The notes under the pieces were generated by a model. That model was given only the letters and a program-made list of their open reading frames with translations, had not been told where the DNA came from and searched no databases. DNA of 10,000 bases from Nitrospira sp. (GTDB lineage: Bacteria; Nitrospirota; Nitrospiria; Nitrospirales; Nitrospiraceae), in assembly GCA_020216985.1 (NCBI GenBank), contig JAIWOH010000076.1, positions 1-10,000 on the forward strand, written 5' to 3'. Positions 1-7,152 of this stretch are shown here, piece after piece. Made by a program: the position numbers and the translations under genes. Positions within the stretch are counted from its first letter, which is position 1. Each line of letters begins with the position of its first letter.

Positions 1-217
1 GAGCTTGTTTTGACACTTCGGCGCAATGATGCAGAATAGCCTTCCCATCGCCCATTCCGCCGTGCATCACCATTTCCTCGGCGTCTCTTACCATCGCCCG
101 GCCTTGTTCTTGAATCTGCTTGATGGAGGCCGCGTGAATGGGCGCGGTCTCCATCACCAACCAGCCCAGCAATGGAATAAATGCCAAAAGCATCGGTGGG
201 AGCGTCGTTTTCATCAT
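1..217 (-). CDS. SmbP-like small periplasmic metal-binding protein (partial, C-terminus beyond window)
   Basis: Seen: an ATG at 217 (alternative ATG at 214) opens a frame that stays open to the left edge, giving 72 residues. Residues 1-29 form a signal peptide (KTT, hydrophobic core, ending PIHA before ASIKQ). The mature part is helical and His/Met rich, with pattern AEExVxHGGMGDGK...LHHCAEVSKQA, which matches the heptad-like AEEAVxHGxxGH...LxxHAxxSLxHA style of Nitrosomonas small metal-binding protein SmbP as I recall it. Known: SmbP binds several divalent metals, including copper, in the periplasm. The start lies 11 bases after the stop of the plastocyanin-like gene, so the two are probably cotranscribed. 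The single Cys in the LHHC motif is unusual for SmbP. The SD is weak (AGG 6 bases before the ATG, GAGGTG further up). The coding frame is sure; the family call is moderate because the C-terminus is missing. Confidence 0.6.
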   Translation of the reverse strand, partial: MMKTTLPPMLLAFIPLLGWLVMETAPIHAASIKQIQEQGRAMVRDAEEMVMHGGMGDGKAILHHCAEVSKQA

Positions 218-228
218 CGCCTGCCTGC

Positions 229-999
229 TCACCTCGCCTCAAACACAAATTCGAGCGCGGCCGCCCCCTTCGGTCCGACCGTCACATCTTGTTCCCGAGT
301 ACCCAGCACAGGATGCCAGGCCTTGACATGGTAGGTGCCGGCCGGCAAGTCATCAATTATGAACGAACCGGTCTCGCCGGTTACCGCATAATACGGATTG
401 TCGATCGCATAGCCCCAGTTCTGCATATAGGGATGCATGCCGCACTGCATGGTGAAGACCTTTCGGCCCTTGACAAGATTTACGACGTCCGTCGTGCCGG
501 TTGCCTTAAGCGAAGGCCTATGCAGAACAATGTCCACCCCCGATTGATCGTAGGCATACCCCTGAATATCATGCGAGACAGGATCTCTGTTCGTAACAGT
601 CAACTGCCGTTTATCGCTGACGACCGTGACAAAGGGTAAAAACTGGCAGACAACGGCCTCCACCTTGGCGTCCGTAAAGGTAAACGGCTTGCCGCTCTGG
701 ACGCCTTCAATCACAACCACAACATCCTTGAGTCCTCCGCCTTGTCCGACCTGAACCTCCGTCATGAATCGCCGCCCGTTTCCATCCGACAGCGCGCCGC
801 AAAACACTTGGTCCGGATACCGACGCAGCTCGAATTCCTTGGGCGGCGGAACCGTTCCTTGAAACGTGACGGTCCCCCGCACCGTAGCGCCGTCGATCAC
901 CGTTCGCGATTCATAAGCCCAACTGTACTCCTCTTGCAGGAGCCCTGCCGTAAACACCCAGGCAATCAGGCCGACTCCTATCACGGTCGATCGTTTCAC
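229..999 (-). CDS. Exported plastocyanin-like protein with carboxypeptidase-regulatory-like C-terminal domain
   Basis: A 256-residue exported protein. I chose the GTG at 999 because a strong GGGAGGAGG lies 6 bases upstream and the start overlaps the previous stop as GTGA; a longer in-frame ORF back to 1143 would run through the upstream gene. Residues 1-29 are a signal peptide (KRS, hydrophobic core, AYE). Residues 35-195 look like a cupredoxin fold: His143 (VSHDIQGY) plus Cys186, His189 and Met192 in QCGMHPYM give a plausible type-1 copper set, with C-x2-H-x2-M spacing tighter than in classical plastocyanin. Cys67 and Cys118 could form a disulfide. Residues 205-256 (GETGSFIIDDLPAGTYHVKAWHP) are a typical carboxypeptidase-regulatory-like/transthyretin-like beta-sandwich. 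Such proteins are periplasmic or surface copper proteins of mostly unknown role. Electron transfer with the nearby multicopper oxidase is inference. Gene reality is near certain; copper binding is likely but unproven. Confidence 0.85.
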   Translation of the reverse strand: MKRSTVIGVGLIAWVFTAGLLQEEYSWAYESRTVIDGATVRGTVTFQGTVPPPKEFELRRYPDQVFCGALSDGNGRRFMTEVQVGQGGGLKDVVVVIEGVQSGKPFTFTDAKVEAVVCQFLPFVTVVSDKRQLTVTNRDPVSHDIQGYAYDQSGVDIVLHRPSLKATGTTDVVNLVKGRKVFTMQCGMHPYMQNWGYAIDNPYYAVTGETGSFIIDDLPAGTYHVKAWHPVLGTREQDVTVGPKGAAALEFVFEAR

Positions 1000-1610
1000 T
1001 GTTGTTCCTCCTCCCGATGCTGGCCGCCAGAAGACGGCGATTGTACGGACTCCCGCGGAACCGCCGGATCGAGTCGCTGAGGAAGTTCGAACAGGTAGGG
1101 CGACTGCTCGGTAAAAACCACTCTCCGGAACTCTTCCGACCACTGCCCCTGCTTGCTTACGGTCTTGAGAGGGAACCGTTGCGCCTTCGTTACCCAGCGG
1201 TAGTATTGTCTGATGGTTCCGTCCTCTTCGACGGTGACCTCGAAGAGTTCCGTGGGATGTCCCTGTAGTGTTTCGTCTCCAACAAATTCACGTGAAATCT
1301 CGCCTTCCATGGTCTCGCTGACCACCAGCTTATGGTCGCTCGCGATCGGCACCTCAAGGTACAGCCGCCGTTTGGAAAAGATGAGCCATGAACTTCGGCG
1401 GTCCATCCTCACGATAATGACGCTGGCCCCTCCCTGCGGATAGCTGAACTCAAACCTCCAGCGATCGGCCTTAGCGTTGACATGGGCCGTGACCACGGAT
1501 GTTCCGTTTTTAACGATTCGGTCGGCTGAAAAATCAAGCGCCGCCACCTCATCAGTCAACCCCACACAGGCGATCGACACCAGCCCGCTTAAAATCCATA
1601 CAAGCCGCAT
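996..1610 (-). CDS. Exported LolA-fold/DUF4412-like protein
   Basis: A 204-residue protein starting at the ATG at 1610. The SD is weak (AAGAA 2 bases upstream). A possible promoter (TTGCGC, 17-base spacer, TAAAAC) lies at 1626-1654 but matches poorly. Residues 1-24 form a signal peptide ending VAA before LDFSAD. The rest shows the pattern I associate with DUF4412/LolA-like half-barrels: FSADRIVKNG near 27-36, an RWRFEF strand at 50-55, SVIIVRMDRRSSWLIF at 63-78, LYLEVPI at 83-89, then YYRWVTKAQRFPLKT at 136-150 and a terminal LFELP. Known: this fold carries lipids or hydrophobic ligands in the periplasm or outer membrane, but DUF4412 members have no assigned substrate. The last 20 residues are Gln/Glu/Ser-rich, and their codons also supply the SD of the next gene, which overlaps by 4 bases (GTGA). 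This is the first gene of a three-gene unit with two putative metal proteins. Confidence 0.8.
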   Translation of the reverse strand: MRLVWILSGLVSIACVGLTDEVAALDFSADRIVKNGTSVVTAHVNAKADRWRFEFSYPQGGASVIIVRMDRRSSWLIFSKRRLYLEVPIASDHKLVVSETMEGEISREFVGDETLQGHPTELFEVTVEEDGTIRQYYRWVTKAQRFPLKTVSKQGQWSEEFRRVVFTEQSPYLFELPQRLDPAVPRESVQSPSSGGQHREEEQQ

Positions 1611-1730
1611 ATTTCTTGATCGAGAGTTTTACCGTATCGCCGGGCCTGGCGCAAGTCCGGTCCAGGCTCCCAAGCATGTCGTTATGTTGTGACGGTGGAG
1701 ACAGAGAGACGCTCTCGATCCAAGTGCGGA

Positions 1731-1773
1731 CAAACAAGTGGGGAACCCCGTGGTGTCCACAAGGTTCCCCACT
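1731..1773 (-). terminator. Intrinsic terminator-like hairpin after the multicopper oxidase gene
   Basis: Arms 1737-1747 (AGTGGGGAACC) and 1763-1773 (GGTTCCCCACT) pair perfectly over 11 bases. Inside, GTGG/CCAC (1750-1753 with 1757-1760) adds a second short stem with a 3-base loop. Read on the minus strand, the stem is followed by TTGTTTG. The hairpin begins 26 bases after the oxidase stop codon, where a terminator should sit. It separates the oxidase transcript from the downstream three-gene unit. The T tract is interrupted, so termination may be partial. Confidence 0.65.
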
Positions 1774-1798
1774 GTGTCGAATCCGCTCTCGAACGGAC

Positions 1799-4700
1799 TC
1801 AGTCGGCCTTCATGGATACAGGAAGAGACTGGACCGGACTCTCTTCCTCAGCCCGTTGTACAGCCGGTGCTTGCCCGTCCAACGGCAAGATCGCCCGATT
1901 CTCCCGATCCAGAACCTTCAGCATCCCCCAGTGTCCGGCATCCAGATACCCCGGACGTTGGTTGAGCCACAGATAGTCCCCGGGAATTCCGTTCGGTCCT
2001 CCGGCCCCGCCGTGGAGCCAAGCGTTGAAGACCTCGGACCCACCGAACTCCATGGTGCTCACGAGATCCGCGCCGCTCATGTAGGGCTCATGTTTCCACT
2101 CATGGCCCGACACGCTGAACAATTGGACCTGCTCGCTGAACGCGCCCAGCACGTGGATCACCACCGGATCTCCCACGTGCGCCGCGATGGTCGGCGTCAC
2201 CGGCTGATCACCGGCCTTGACGCAGGCGAACACTTCGCTATAGGCGCATCCCTTCTCCGTTCGGTAATCCGTCGGCTCCGACCGATAATTCACCGCGGTC
2301 ACGCCCGCCACCTTTTGGATGTACGGCATGAAGCTCGTGCCGCTGATGTTGTCCTCGTCCTGGAACAGGAGCGCAAAGGATCGGTAGTTCCGCCGGTTCT
2401 CATTGCCCGGCACGGTCCGATCGACGATCACGTCCGCCCGCCAGGAACTCTTCTGAGCCAGGTCTTCACCGGTCACCGGATCCCGGTATCGAGACCCCTT
2501 CGGGCCGATCACGATCGCGCCAAAGAGTCCATTGCGGGGGTTTTCGATCACATTGCCCCAATCCTGAATCAGAGCAACGTTCTCCCCGAATTCCGGATGA
2601 GCATAGAAGGTATAGGTCCGACTTTGCCCCGGCGCGACCGTTTGATCACCGGGATTATACCCGGCATTGATCCCCATCGATTCCTTGGGATCATAGGCCA
2701 GATTGTCCACATGGAACCCGGCGCGATCCTTGGCCATTTCGTTTCTCAAATTGACCTTGATGCAATCGCCGACGTTCACATGCAGGGTCAGCGGACTCGG
2801 CTCAAGACTGCCCGCCGCGACTTTGGCCTTTTCGCCTTCGAGCACGTACATCTTGCCGCTTTCGTTGCCCAACACCATCTTCCGCTCCAAATCGACCTCC
2901 ATGACGCCGGGCGCTCCCTTGTTGTAGCGGATCGCCTTGTCGATGGCCGTCACGTTGAAGGTCTTCACCGGAGCGTCGGCGGGACACACGGACGTGGCCG
3001 CCTGCGGAATTTCATCCCGCCCCGGCAGCGGCTTCAAGGTGGGGTCCGGTTTGTCAAGCACACGGAAGATACCCCAACTCCCCTCCGCGAAGTGCGACGC
3101 GCGACCGCTGTAGTACAGATAATCGCCCGCCATCCGTTGCGGTCCGCCGGCGGCCGGGATCGCCGCGTCGTACCGTTCCCCGATCACCACATGGAGCGTG
3201 CTCCTCGGAATCGAGTTTTTGCTGTAGCGTTCCATCGGGAACCAATGTCCGCTGATGTGCCAAGAGTGGACCTCGTTCGCCGACCCCTCGATCAACCGCA
3301 CGACGACCGGATCGCCCAGATAGGCCCGTAGCATCGGCGTTTCGGGATCTCCGTGGATCCGGCTGTTGAACAGTTGGGACGGATCGGGATTGTTCGCCAA
3401 CCTGACGGACAACGGCTCCACACGCATGTTGTAGCCGCCTCCCGTCGTCGCTTCGCCGCCGTTCAGGAACCACATCGGCGACTTATTCAGCTTGGCCGGA
3501 TAGACCGCGGAAGGAGTGCCGTCCACGGAAATCGCTCCGACTTTCGCCTGCGGGTTATCGGCCGTGATCAGCTCCGCCGCCCGCGGATTGGAATCCATGA
3601 CCTGCGTCACGATCTCGCGGAACGACCCGCTGATATGGGCGGACACTGGTTCGGTGGTATGAATATCGGCCACCGGACCGCTGCGGATTTCTTTGCCCGT
3701 CACCGGATCATGATAGGTAGACCGAGGCGGCTCGGCGATGAAGGTCGAATAAAATCCGTGCCCCCACCCGTCCAATCCGAACACGTGATCGTGCCAGAAC
3801 GTCGTGCCGAAATCGGCATCCACATACCACCGTTCACGAATCCACTCCACCGACACGATCTCGCCCTTCTTGTGCTGATACTTCAGCGGGCGCTCGAAGG
3901 TGATCGTGTTGCCCTCGATCTTGCTGATGCGAGCCGCTTCAAATCGGCCCACCTCGTCCATCCCCACGCCCAGTTCGGTTTTGAGGTGGTAGCGCGACGC
4001 GTCTTTCACCTTGATGCTGGTGGCACCCTTGGGCACGTCGGCCTCGATGGTCGTATTCATCGGAACCGGCATCCCCTTGCCCGGATGCTCGTCCTTCAAA
4101 ATGGTGAAGGGCCGCAGCGACATCTCATAAGAGAAGCCGATAATGGGACCGTCGGATGCCTGCGTATCGAATTGGAACATGTGCGGGTGCAAATTCGTTT
4201 TGCTTGAGAACCCTTGCCGCTGGTCGTCCTTCAACTCGCTGGAGTACAGGACGTCGATGCAATCCTGGACGTTTCCGCGAATCACCAACGGCATCTGCTT
4301 GGCGGGATTCTTCCTGACTTCCTCTTCCTCTTCGTGCAGCACGTAGAGCAACCCGTCCGGATCCACGATGGCCGGCGTCTTAGCCGTCGCCTTCTTGAGC
4401 GTTATCGGGAGCGTGATCGCGTGAACATTGAACTCCTTGATCGGCGCCCCTTCCGGGCAGAGACTCCACGGTCCGTTCTCGCCCGGCTTGGCCGGCTCAG
4501 TGGAATTGCTGCCGTCATCGCGGCGATGAATCGGCTCCAACCACGGCGCCCCGCTGTGGCTCGGGGAGAACGGCACGCGACGGCCGAGATGCGGCCTCAA
4601 CCAAGGCCAGGCGACTTTTCCGCTGCGAGGATCGAAGAGAATATCCTGTCGTTTCCCCGGCGTCGCCGACTTGTAATTGACCCATTCGTAGGTGGTCTCC

Positions 4701-6562
4701 GGCTCGCTGAGCGCCTTGCTTCCCTGCCACACCCAGTCATTCACCGTCGCGTCATAGGCCAGAGTCTGCTCCTTCTCGGTGTTCTTGTGGCCCGGTTTGC
4801 CCTGCGGCGGCAACTGCATTTCCACCCAATCTTTCAAGGACACTTTCACCGGATTGGCCTTCCAGTCTGTCTTGTCCTTCGTGATCTCAAATTTCTTGCC
4901 CCCATACCAGTCGACCGTGGTGCCCACGAGTTTGTCGCTGGAAATACCCGCCTTCATGCGCCCGATTCGATCCGGCAATTCTGCCAGGGGCTTCATCACA
5001 TCGGTCTGGTACCCCGGCGCCTGCAACGTGTTGTACACGCGCCAGAACCCCCACATGCCCGTCACATAGTGCTGCGGGATGTGGCAATGAAACACGAATT
5101 CCCCTGCCAAGGCCTGGAGACCTCCCGATCCCCCTTCGATCACCTGGTCATAGACCTCCGTCGGTCCGATGGACTGCACGTCCAACCGATCCGACGAATC
5201 GCTGATCAAGGGGAACTTCACCGGGCCGTTCTTGGACACCGCGAAGTCGAGATTGCTGATGCCGGGCTGGCGAGCCCAACGAATCGACCCGCCGTGCAAA
5301 TGATGGGAGTGGACGATCTCCGACCCGCCCGCCATGCGGAACTTGGCCGGGTCGCCGAGATACGAACGGGGAATCGTCGTGGCGGGATCGCCGAACGTAT
5401 AGGAACCGTATGCCATGGATTCATCCCCATAGAACCCCATATGGGCCTGCAACTCGATGCGCGTTCCATGGGGTTCGCTGCGATAATTCAGCAGCCGCGC
5501 TCCCGGCCGATAGGAATCGGTATGCGGGTCCCGCTGCGGCAACATCTCGCCTTTCTTGTTCAAGAGCCGGAAGGCTTCGTCGCCGGCTTCATGATAGAAA
5601 ATGGCGAATTCCCGGAAATCCGGTCCGTTGGGATCTTCAATCATCGCCTCCCAGCCGCTCGCCATCGGCTTTCCGTCGAACGGGCTCAAATACCGAGACC
5701 CGCGCGGTTCGACGACCAGCATGCCGATCAAACCCAGATTGAATTGTTCGCGCGACGCATGGGATCGGAAGAAGTGCGATCCTTCCTGCGTATCCGGCTT
5801 GATGTACCATTCGAACCGTTGCTGGCCCCCGGGCGCTACAGTCGTCTCCGGATTCGACGGAGTGGCCGGCTTGCCGGTGGCGCTCACGACCATCGACGAC
5901 CCGTTGATCACGAGATTCGTCGGTTCGCCGTCGAGCTCGTTATGGAGAGTCAGCTTGAGACAGTCGCCCTGGTTTGCCCGGATCACAAGAGGCTGAATGA
6001 TGTCGCCCTGCAACCCGTTCGACACCGCGCCGGGATCGTTTTCTTTTTCCCGCGCTTCTCTGTTTGCGGTTTCCTCGGCTCGCGCTTTTTCAACGTTCTC
6101 TTTCAACACATACATATAGCCGGGGAAAAAGTCCAAAAACCGATTCAACGTGATCTCGATATTGATGGCCGAAACGTGATACTCCTTCACCGGCGCGTTT
6201 GCCGGGCACCGATGTCCGGCGCCCACGGCGACCTTGTCCGGATCTTCCGCCACCAACAGAACACCTTGCTGCATCATGTGATTGTTGGCGCCGGCGCTGT
6301 ACCCGCCTTTCTGCCGCACGAACTCTTGCTGGCGCTTCACCTCCTCCATCATGCGATCGTGCAGAATGCCCCCACCTTCCCGATAAATCACCTTCTCCGC
6401 CTGCGCCGCGCCCATATCACCATGCCCCTGATGCGACTGATCCACAGCCGGCGCTTGCGGCGGAACCATCAAGCCTATCCCGGCCGCCAACAGCAGGCTG
6501 CGGAACAGTACCGTCCCGTTCCGTTGTCGCCCGCGGCGCGGCTCACATTCCCTTGACCTCAT
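1799..6562 (-). CDS. Giant six-cupredoxin multicopper oxidase, MofA/MnxG-like putative Mn(II) or metal oxidase
   Basis: 1587 residues, starting at the ATG at 6562 with GGGAGGAGG (6569-6577) 6 bases upstream; the ATG 20 codons earlier lacks this. Residues 15-40 are a signal peptide, followed by a His/Met-rich stretch (DQSHQGHGDMG). Three homologous modules begin at CPANAPVKEY (119), CPEGAPIKEF (702) and CPADAPVKTF (1193). Each has a YVL segment, a GDC/QDC strand, a YLGDP or HVGDP strand and a closing MWGFWRVYN/SWGIFRVLD/HWGMLKVLD motif, giving six cupredoxin domains. Copper ligands: HSHHLH (His418, 421, 423) and HCHIPQHYVTGM (492-503) in domain 2; HPH (792, 794) and HDH (924, 926) in domain 3. 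Domains 1, 4, 5 and 6 have lost these motifs. A beta insert lies at about 840-903 and a linker of about 185 residues at 515-700. Known: multicopper oxidases reduce O2 to water at a trinuclear site. Leptothrix MofA is of similar length and is implicated in Mn(II) oxidation. The oxidase class is very secure; the Mn substrate is inference. Confidence 0.93.
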   Translation of the reverse strand: MRSRECEPRRGRQRNGTVLFRSLLLAAGIGLMVPPQAPAVDQSHQGHGDMGAAQAEKVIYREGGGILHDRMMEEVKRQQEFVRQKGGYSAGANNHMMQQGVLLVAEDPDKVAVGAGHRCPANAPVKEYHVSAINIEITLNRFLDFFPGYMYVLKENVEKARAEETANREAREKENDPGAVSNGLQGDIIQPLVIRANQGDCLKLTLHNELDGEPTNLVINGSSMVVSATGKPATPSNPETTVAPGGQQRFEWYIKPDTQEGSHFFRSHASREQFNLGLIGMLVVEPRGSRYLSPFDGKPMASGWEAMIEDPNGPDFREFAIFYHEAGDEAFRLLNKKGEMLPQRDPHTDSYRPGARLLNYRSEPHGTRIELQAHMGFYGDESMAYGSYTFGDPATTIPRSYLGDPAKFRMAGGSEIVHSHHLHGGSIRWARQPGISNLDFAVSKNGPVKFPLISDSSDRLDVQSIGPTEVYDQVIEGGSGGLQALAGEFVFHCHIPQHYVTGMWGFWRVYNTLQAPGYQTDVMKPLAELPDRIGRMKAGISSDKLVGTTVDWYGGKKFEITKDKTDWKANPVKVSLKDWVEMQLPPQGKPGHKNTEKEQTLAYDATVNDWVWQGSKALSEPETTYEWVNYKSATPGKRQDILFDPRSGKVAWPWLRPHLGRRVPFSPSHSGAPWLEPIHRRDDGSNSTEPAKPGENGPWSLCPEGAPIKEFNVHAITLPITLKKATAKTPAIVDPDGLLYVLHEEEEEVRKNPAKQMPLVIRGNVQDCIDVLYSSELKDDQRQGFSSKTNLHPHMFQFDTQASDGPIIGFSYEMSLRPFTILKDEHPGKGMPVPMNTTIEADVPKGATSIKVKDASRYHLKTELGVGMDEVGRFEAARISKIEGNTITFERPLKYQHKKGEIVSVEWIRERWYVDADFGTTFWHDHVFGLDGWGHGFYSTFIAEPPRSTYHDPVTGKEIRSGPVADIHTTEPVSAHISGSFREIVTQVMDSNPRAAELITADNPQAKVGAISVDGTPSAVYPAKLNKSPMWFLNGGEATTGGGYNMRVEPLSVRLANNPDPSQLFNSRIHGDPETPMLRAYLGDPVVVRLIEGSANEVHSWHISGHWFPMERYSKNSIPRSTLHVVIGERYDAAIPAAGGPQRMAGDYLYYSGRASHFAEGSWGIFRVLDKPDPTLKPLPGRDEIPQAATSVCPADAPVKTFNVTAIDKAIRYNKGAPGVMEVDLERKMVLGNESGKMYVLEGEKAKVAAGSLEPSPLTLHVNVGDCIKVNLRNEMAKDRAGFHVDNLAYDPKESMGINAGYNPGDQTVAPGQSRTYTFYAHPEFGENVALIQDWGNVIENPRNGLFGAIVIGPKGSRYRDPVTGEDLAQKSSWRADVIVDRTVPGNENRRNYRSFALLFQDEDNISGTSFMPYIQKVAGVTAVNYRSEPTDYRTEKGCAYSEVFACVKAGDQPVTPTIAAHVGDPVVIHVLGAFSEQVQLFSVSGHEWKHEPYMSGADLVSTMEFGGSEVFNAWLHGGAGGPNGIPGDYLWLNQRPGYLDAGHWGMLKVLDRENRAILPLDGQAPAVQRAEEESPVQSLPVSMKAD

Positions 6563-6568
6563 ACACGG

Positions 6569-6577
6569 CCTCCTCCC
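6569..6577 (-). promoter_or_regulatory. Ribosome binding site of the multicopper oxidase
   Basis: The minus strand reads GGGAGGAGG, ending 6 bases before the ATG at 6562. This near-ideal site decides the start in favour of residue 21 of the longest open frame. Confidence 0.8.
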
Positions 6578-6584
6578 TCTTATG

Positions 6585-6600
6585 TCCGCCGTGAGGCGGA
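6585..6600 (-). other. Leader hairpin just upstream of the oxidase SD
   Basis: TCCGCC (6585-6590) and GGCGGA (6595-6600) pair perfectly around a 4-base loop. In the oxidase mRNA this stem stands 7 bases before the SD, close enough to affect ribosome access. It is seen directly in the sequence; any regulatory role is inference. Confidence 0.45.
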
Positions 6601-6703
6601 ACGTTGAACGATGACAGAACAACTTTCCACGGCATGCTTTTCCGTCTCCGCAGATCCTCGCTCATTGCCTTAATAAGGATCCCGGCCTCCTCTAAGCCCC
6701 CGG

Positions 6704-6803
6704 CCTCTTCGTCTAAGAGGAAAGGAGCTGGTGAAGGGTTCCTTCTTGCGAAGGAATGGGTCATTCGGAGGCCGGTCCAAAATCACCCAAAACCTTCACC
6801 AGC
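6704..6803. repeat. Cluster of three inverted repeats in the oxidase leader
   Basis: First, CCTCTT (6704-6709) pairs with AAGAGG (6715-6720) around a 5-base loop. Second, TTCCTTC (6739-6745) pairs with GAAGGAA (6750-6756) around TTGC. Third, GCTGGTGAAGG (6727-6737) pairs with CCTTCACCAGC (6793-6803), enclosing the second hairpin. None is followed by a T tract on either strand, so they look like leader RNA structure or protein-binding dyads rather than terminators. Confidence 0.4.
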
Positions 6804-6949
6804 GAGCGGTTGATAGAGCAACTGACATGCCGAACGGACCGCTCTTCTCTGCAACGGGCGGAATCCGCTGAAAACAGGGCAATCTGAACATGGATGTCTC
6901 TTTGTCAGAAGAAGCAACCTCGCTCTTCTCGGAAGTCCCAAGACTCCAC

Positions 6950-7018
6950 AGGATTGGACAGCCATGGATGTGCTCTCGATCAATTTCAGAATTTCAATCG
7001 GTTAGACTGTCCAATCCT
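6950..7018. repeat. 12-base perfect inverted repeat with a 45-base spacer
   Basis: AGGATTGGACAG (6950-6961) is the exact reverse complement of CTGTCCAATCCT (7007-7018). The spacer contains AATTTCA twice (6982-6988 and 6990-6996). On the plus strand the right arm runs into a four-T stretch (7018-7021), too weak and with too large a loop for a good terminator. It could be a small MITE-like remnant, a dyad for a regulator, or an RNA stem. Confidence 0.5.
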
Positions 7019-7032
7019 TTTGACAATCATAC

Positions 7033-7059
7033 TGGTGCAACTGGGGTAATTTGGTGCAA
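7033..7059. repeat. Direct repeat TGGTGCAA, two copies 19 bases apart
   Basis: TGGTGCAA occurs at 7033-7040 and 7052-7059. The start-to-start distance of 19 bases is close to two helical turns, as in tandem sites for response regulators. It lies about 470-500 bases upstream of the oxidase start. Operator function is inference. Confidence 0.3.
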
Positions 7060-7122
7060 TCAAGCCGCGACTGTTTGATACCCGCCCCGAAGGACACTCC
7101 CTAAGGGATACTCCAGCGGGAA

Positions 7123-7152
7123 TGCCAACGCGATCCGGCCGGACCGTCGGCA
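7123..7152 (-). other. GC-rich hairpin downstream of the small coupled gene
   Basis: TGCCAACG (7123-7130) pairs with CGTCGGCA (7145-7152), with one wobble pair on the minus strand, around a CCGGCCGG-containing centre. It lies about 50 bases after the stop of the 7204-7677 gene. No T tract follows on the minus strand, so it is a possible 3' end-stabilising or factor-dependent structure, not a clear intrinsic terminator. Confidence 0.3.

Noticed and set aside
1000..1143. N-terminal extension of the plastocyanin-like protein
   Set aside because: The extension lies in the upstream gene's frame overlap and has no signal peptide. The GTG at 999 has a strong SD and the usual GTGA overlap.
1616..3331. 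Long open frame on the plus strand (571 codons)
   Set aside because: Mostly antisense to the C-terminal half of the oxidase, with the Arg/His/Pro-rich composition typical of a GC-rich shadow frame, and it runs through the terminator hairpin.
4214..6556. Long open frame on the plus strand (780 codons)
   Set aside because: It is fully antisense to the multicopper oxidase. The translation is Arg/His/Leu-rich with no domain pattern, and the oxidase frame has clear conserved motifs.
6615..6640. Possible sigma-54 promoter for the oxidase on the minus strand (TGCCGTGGAAAGTTGTT)
   Set aside because: The invariant GG and GC pairs are not both present at the right spacing.
7042..7058. Possible sigma-54 promoter on the plus strand (GG, 10 bases, GC)
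   Set aside because: The GG-N10-GC spacing is met, but the surrounding bases match the consensus poorly and no plus-strand gene follows.
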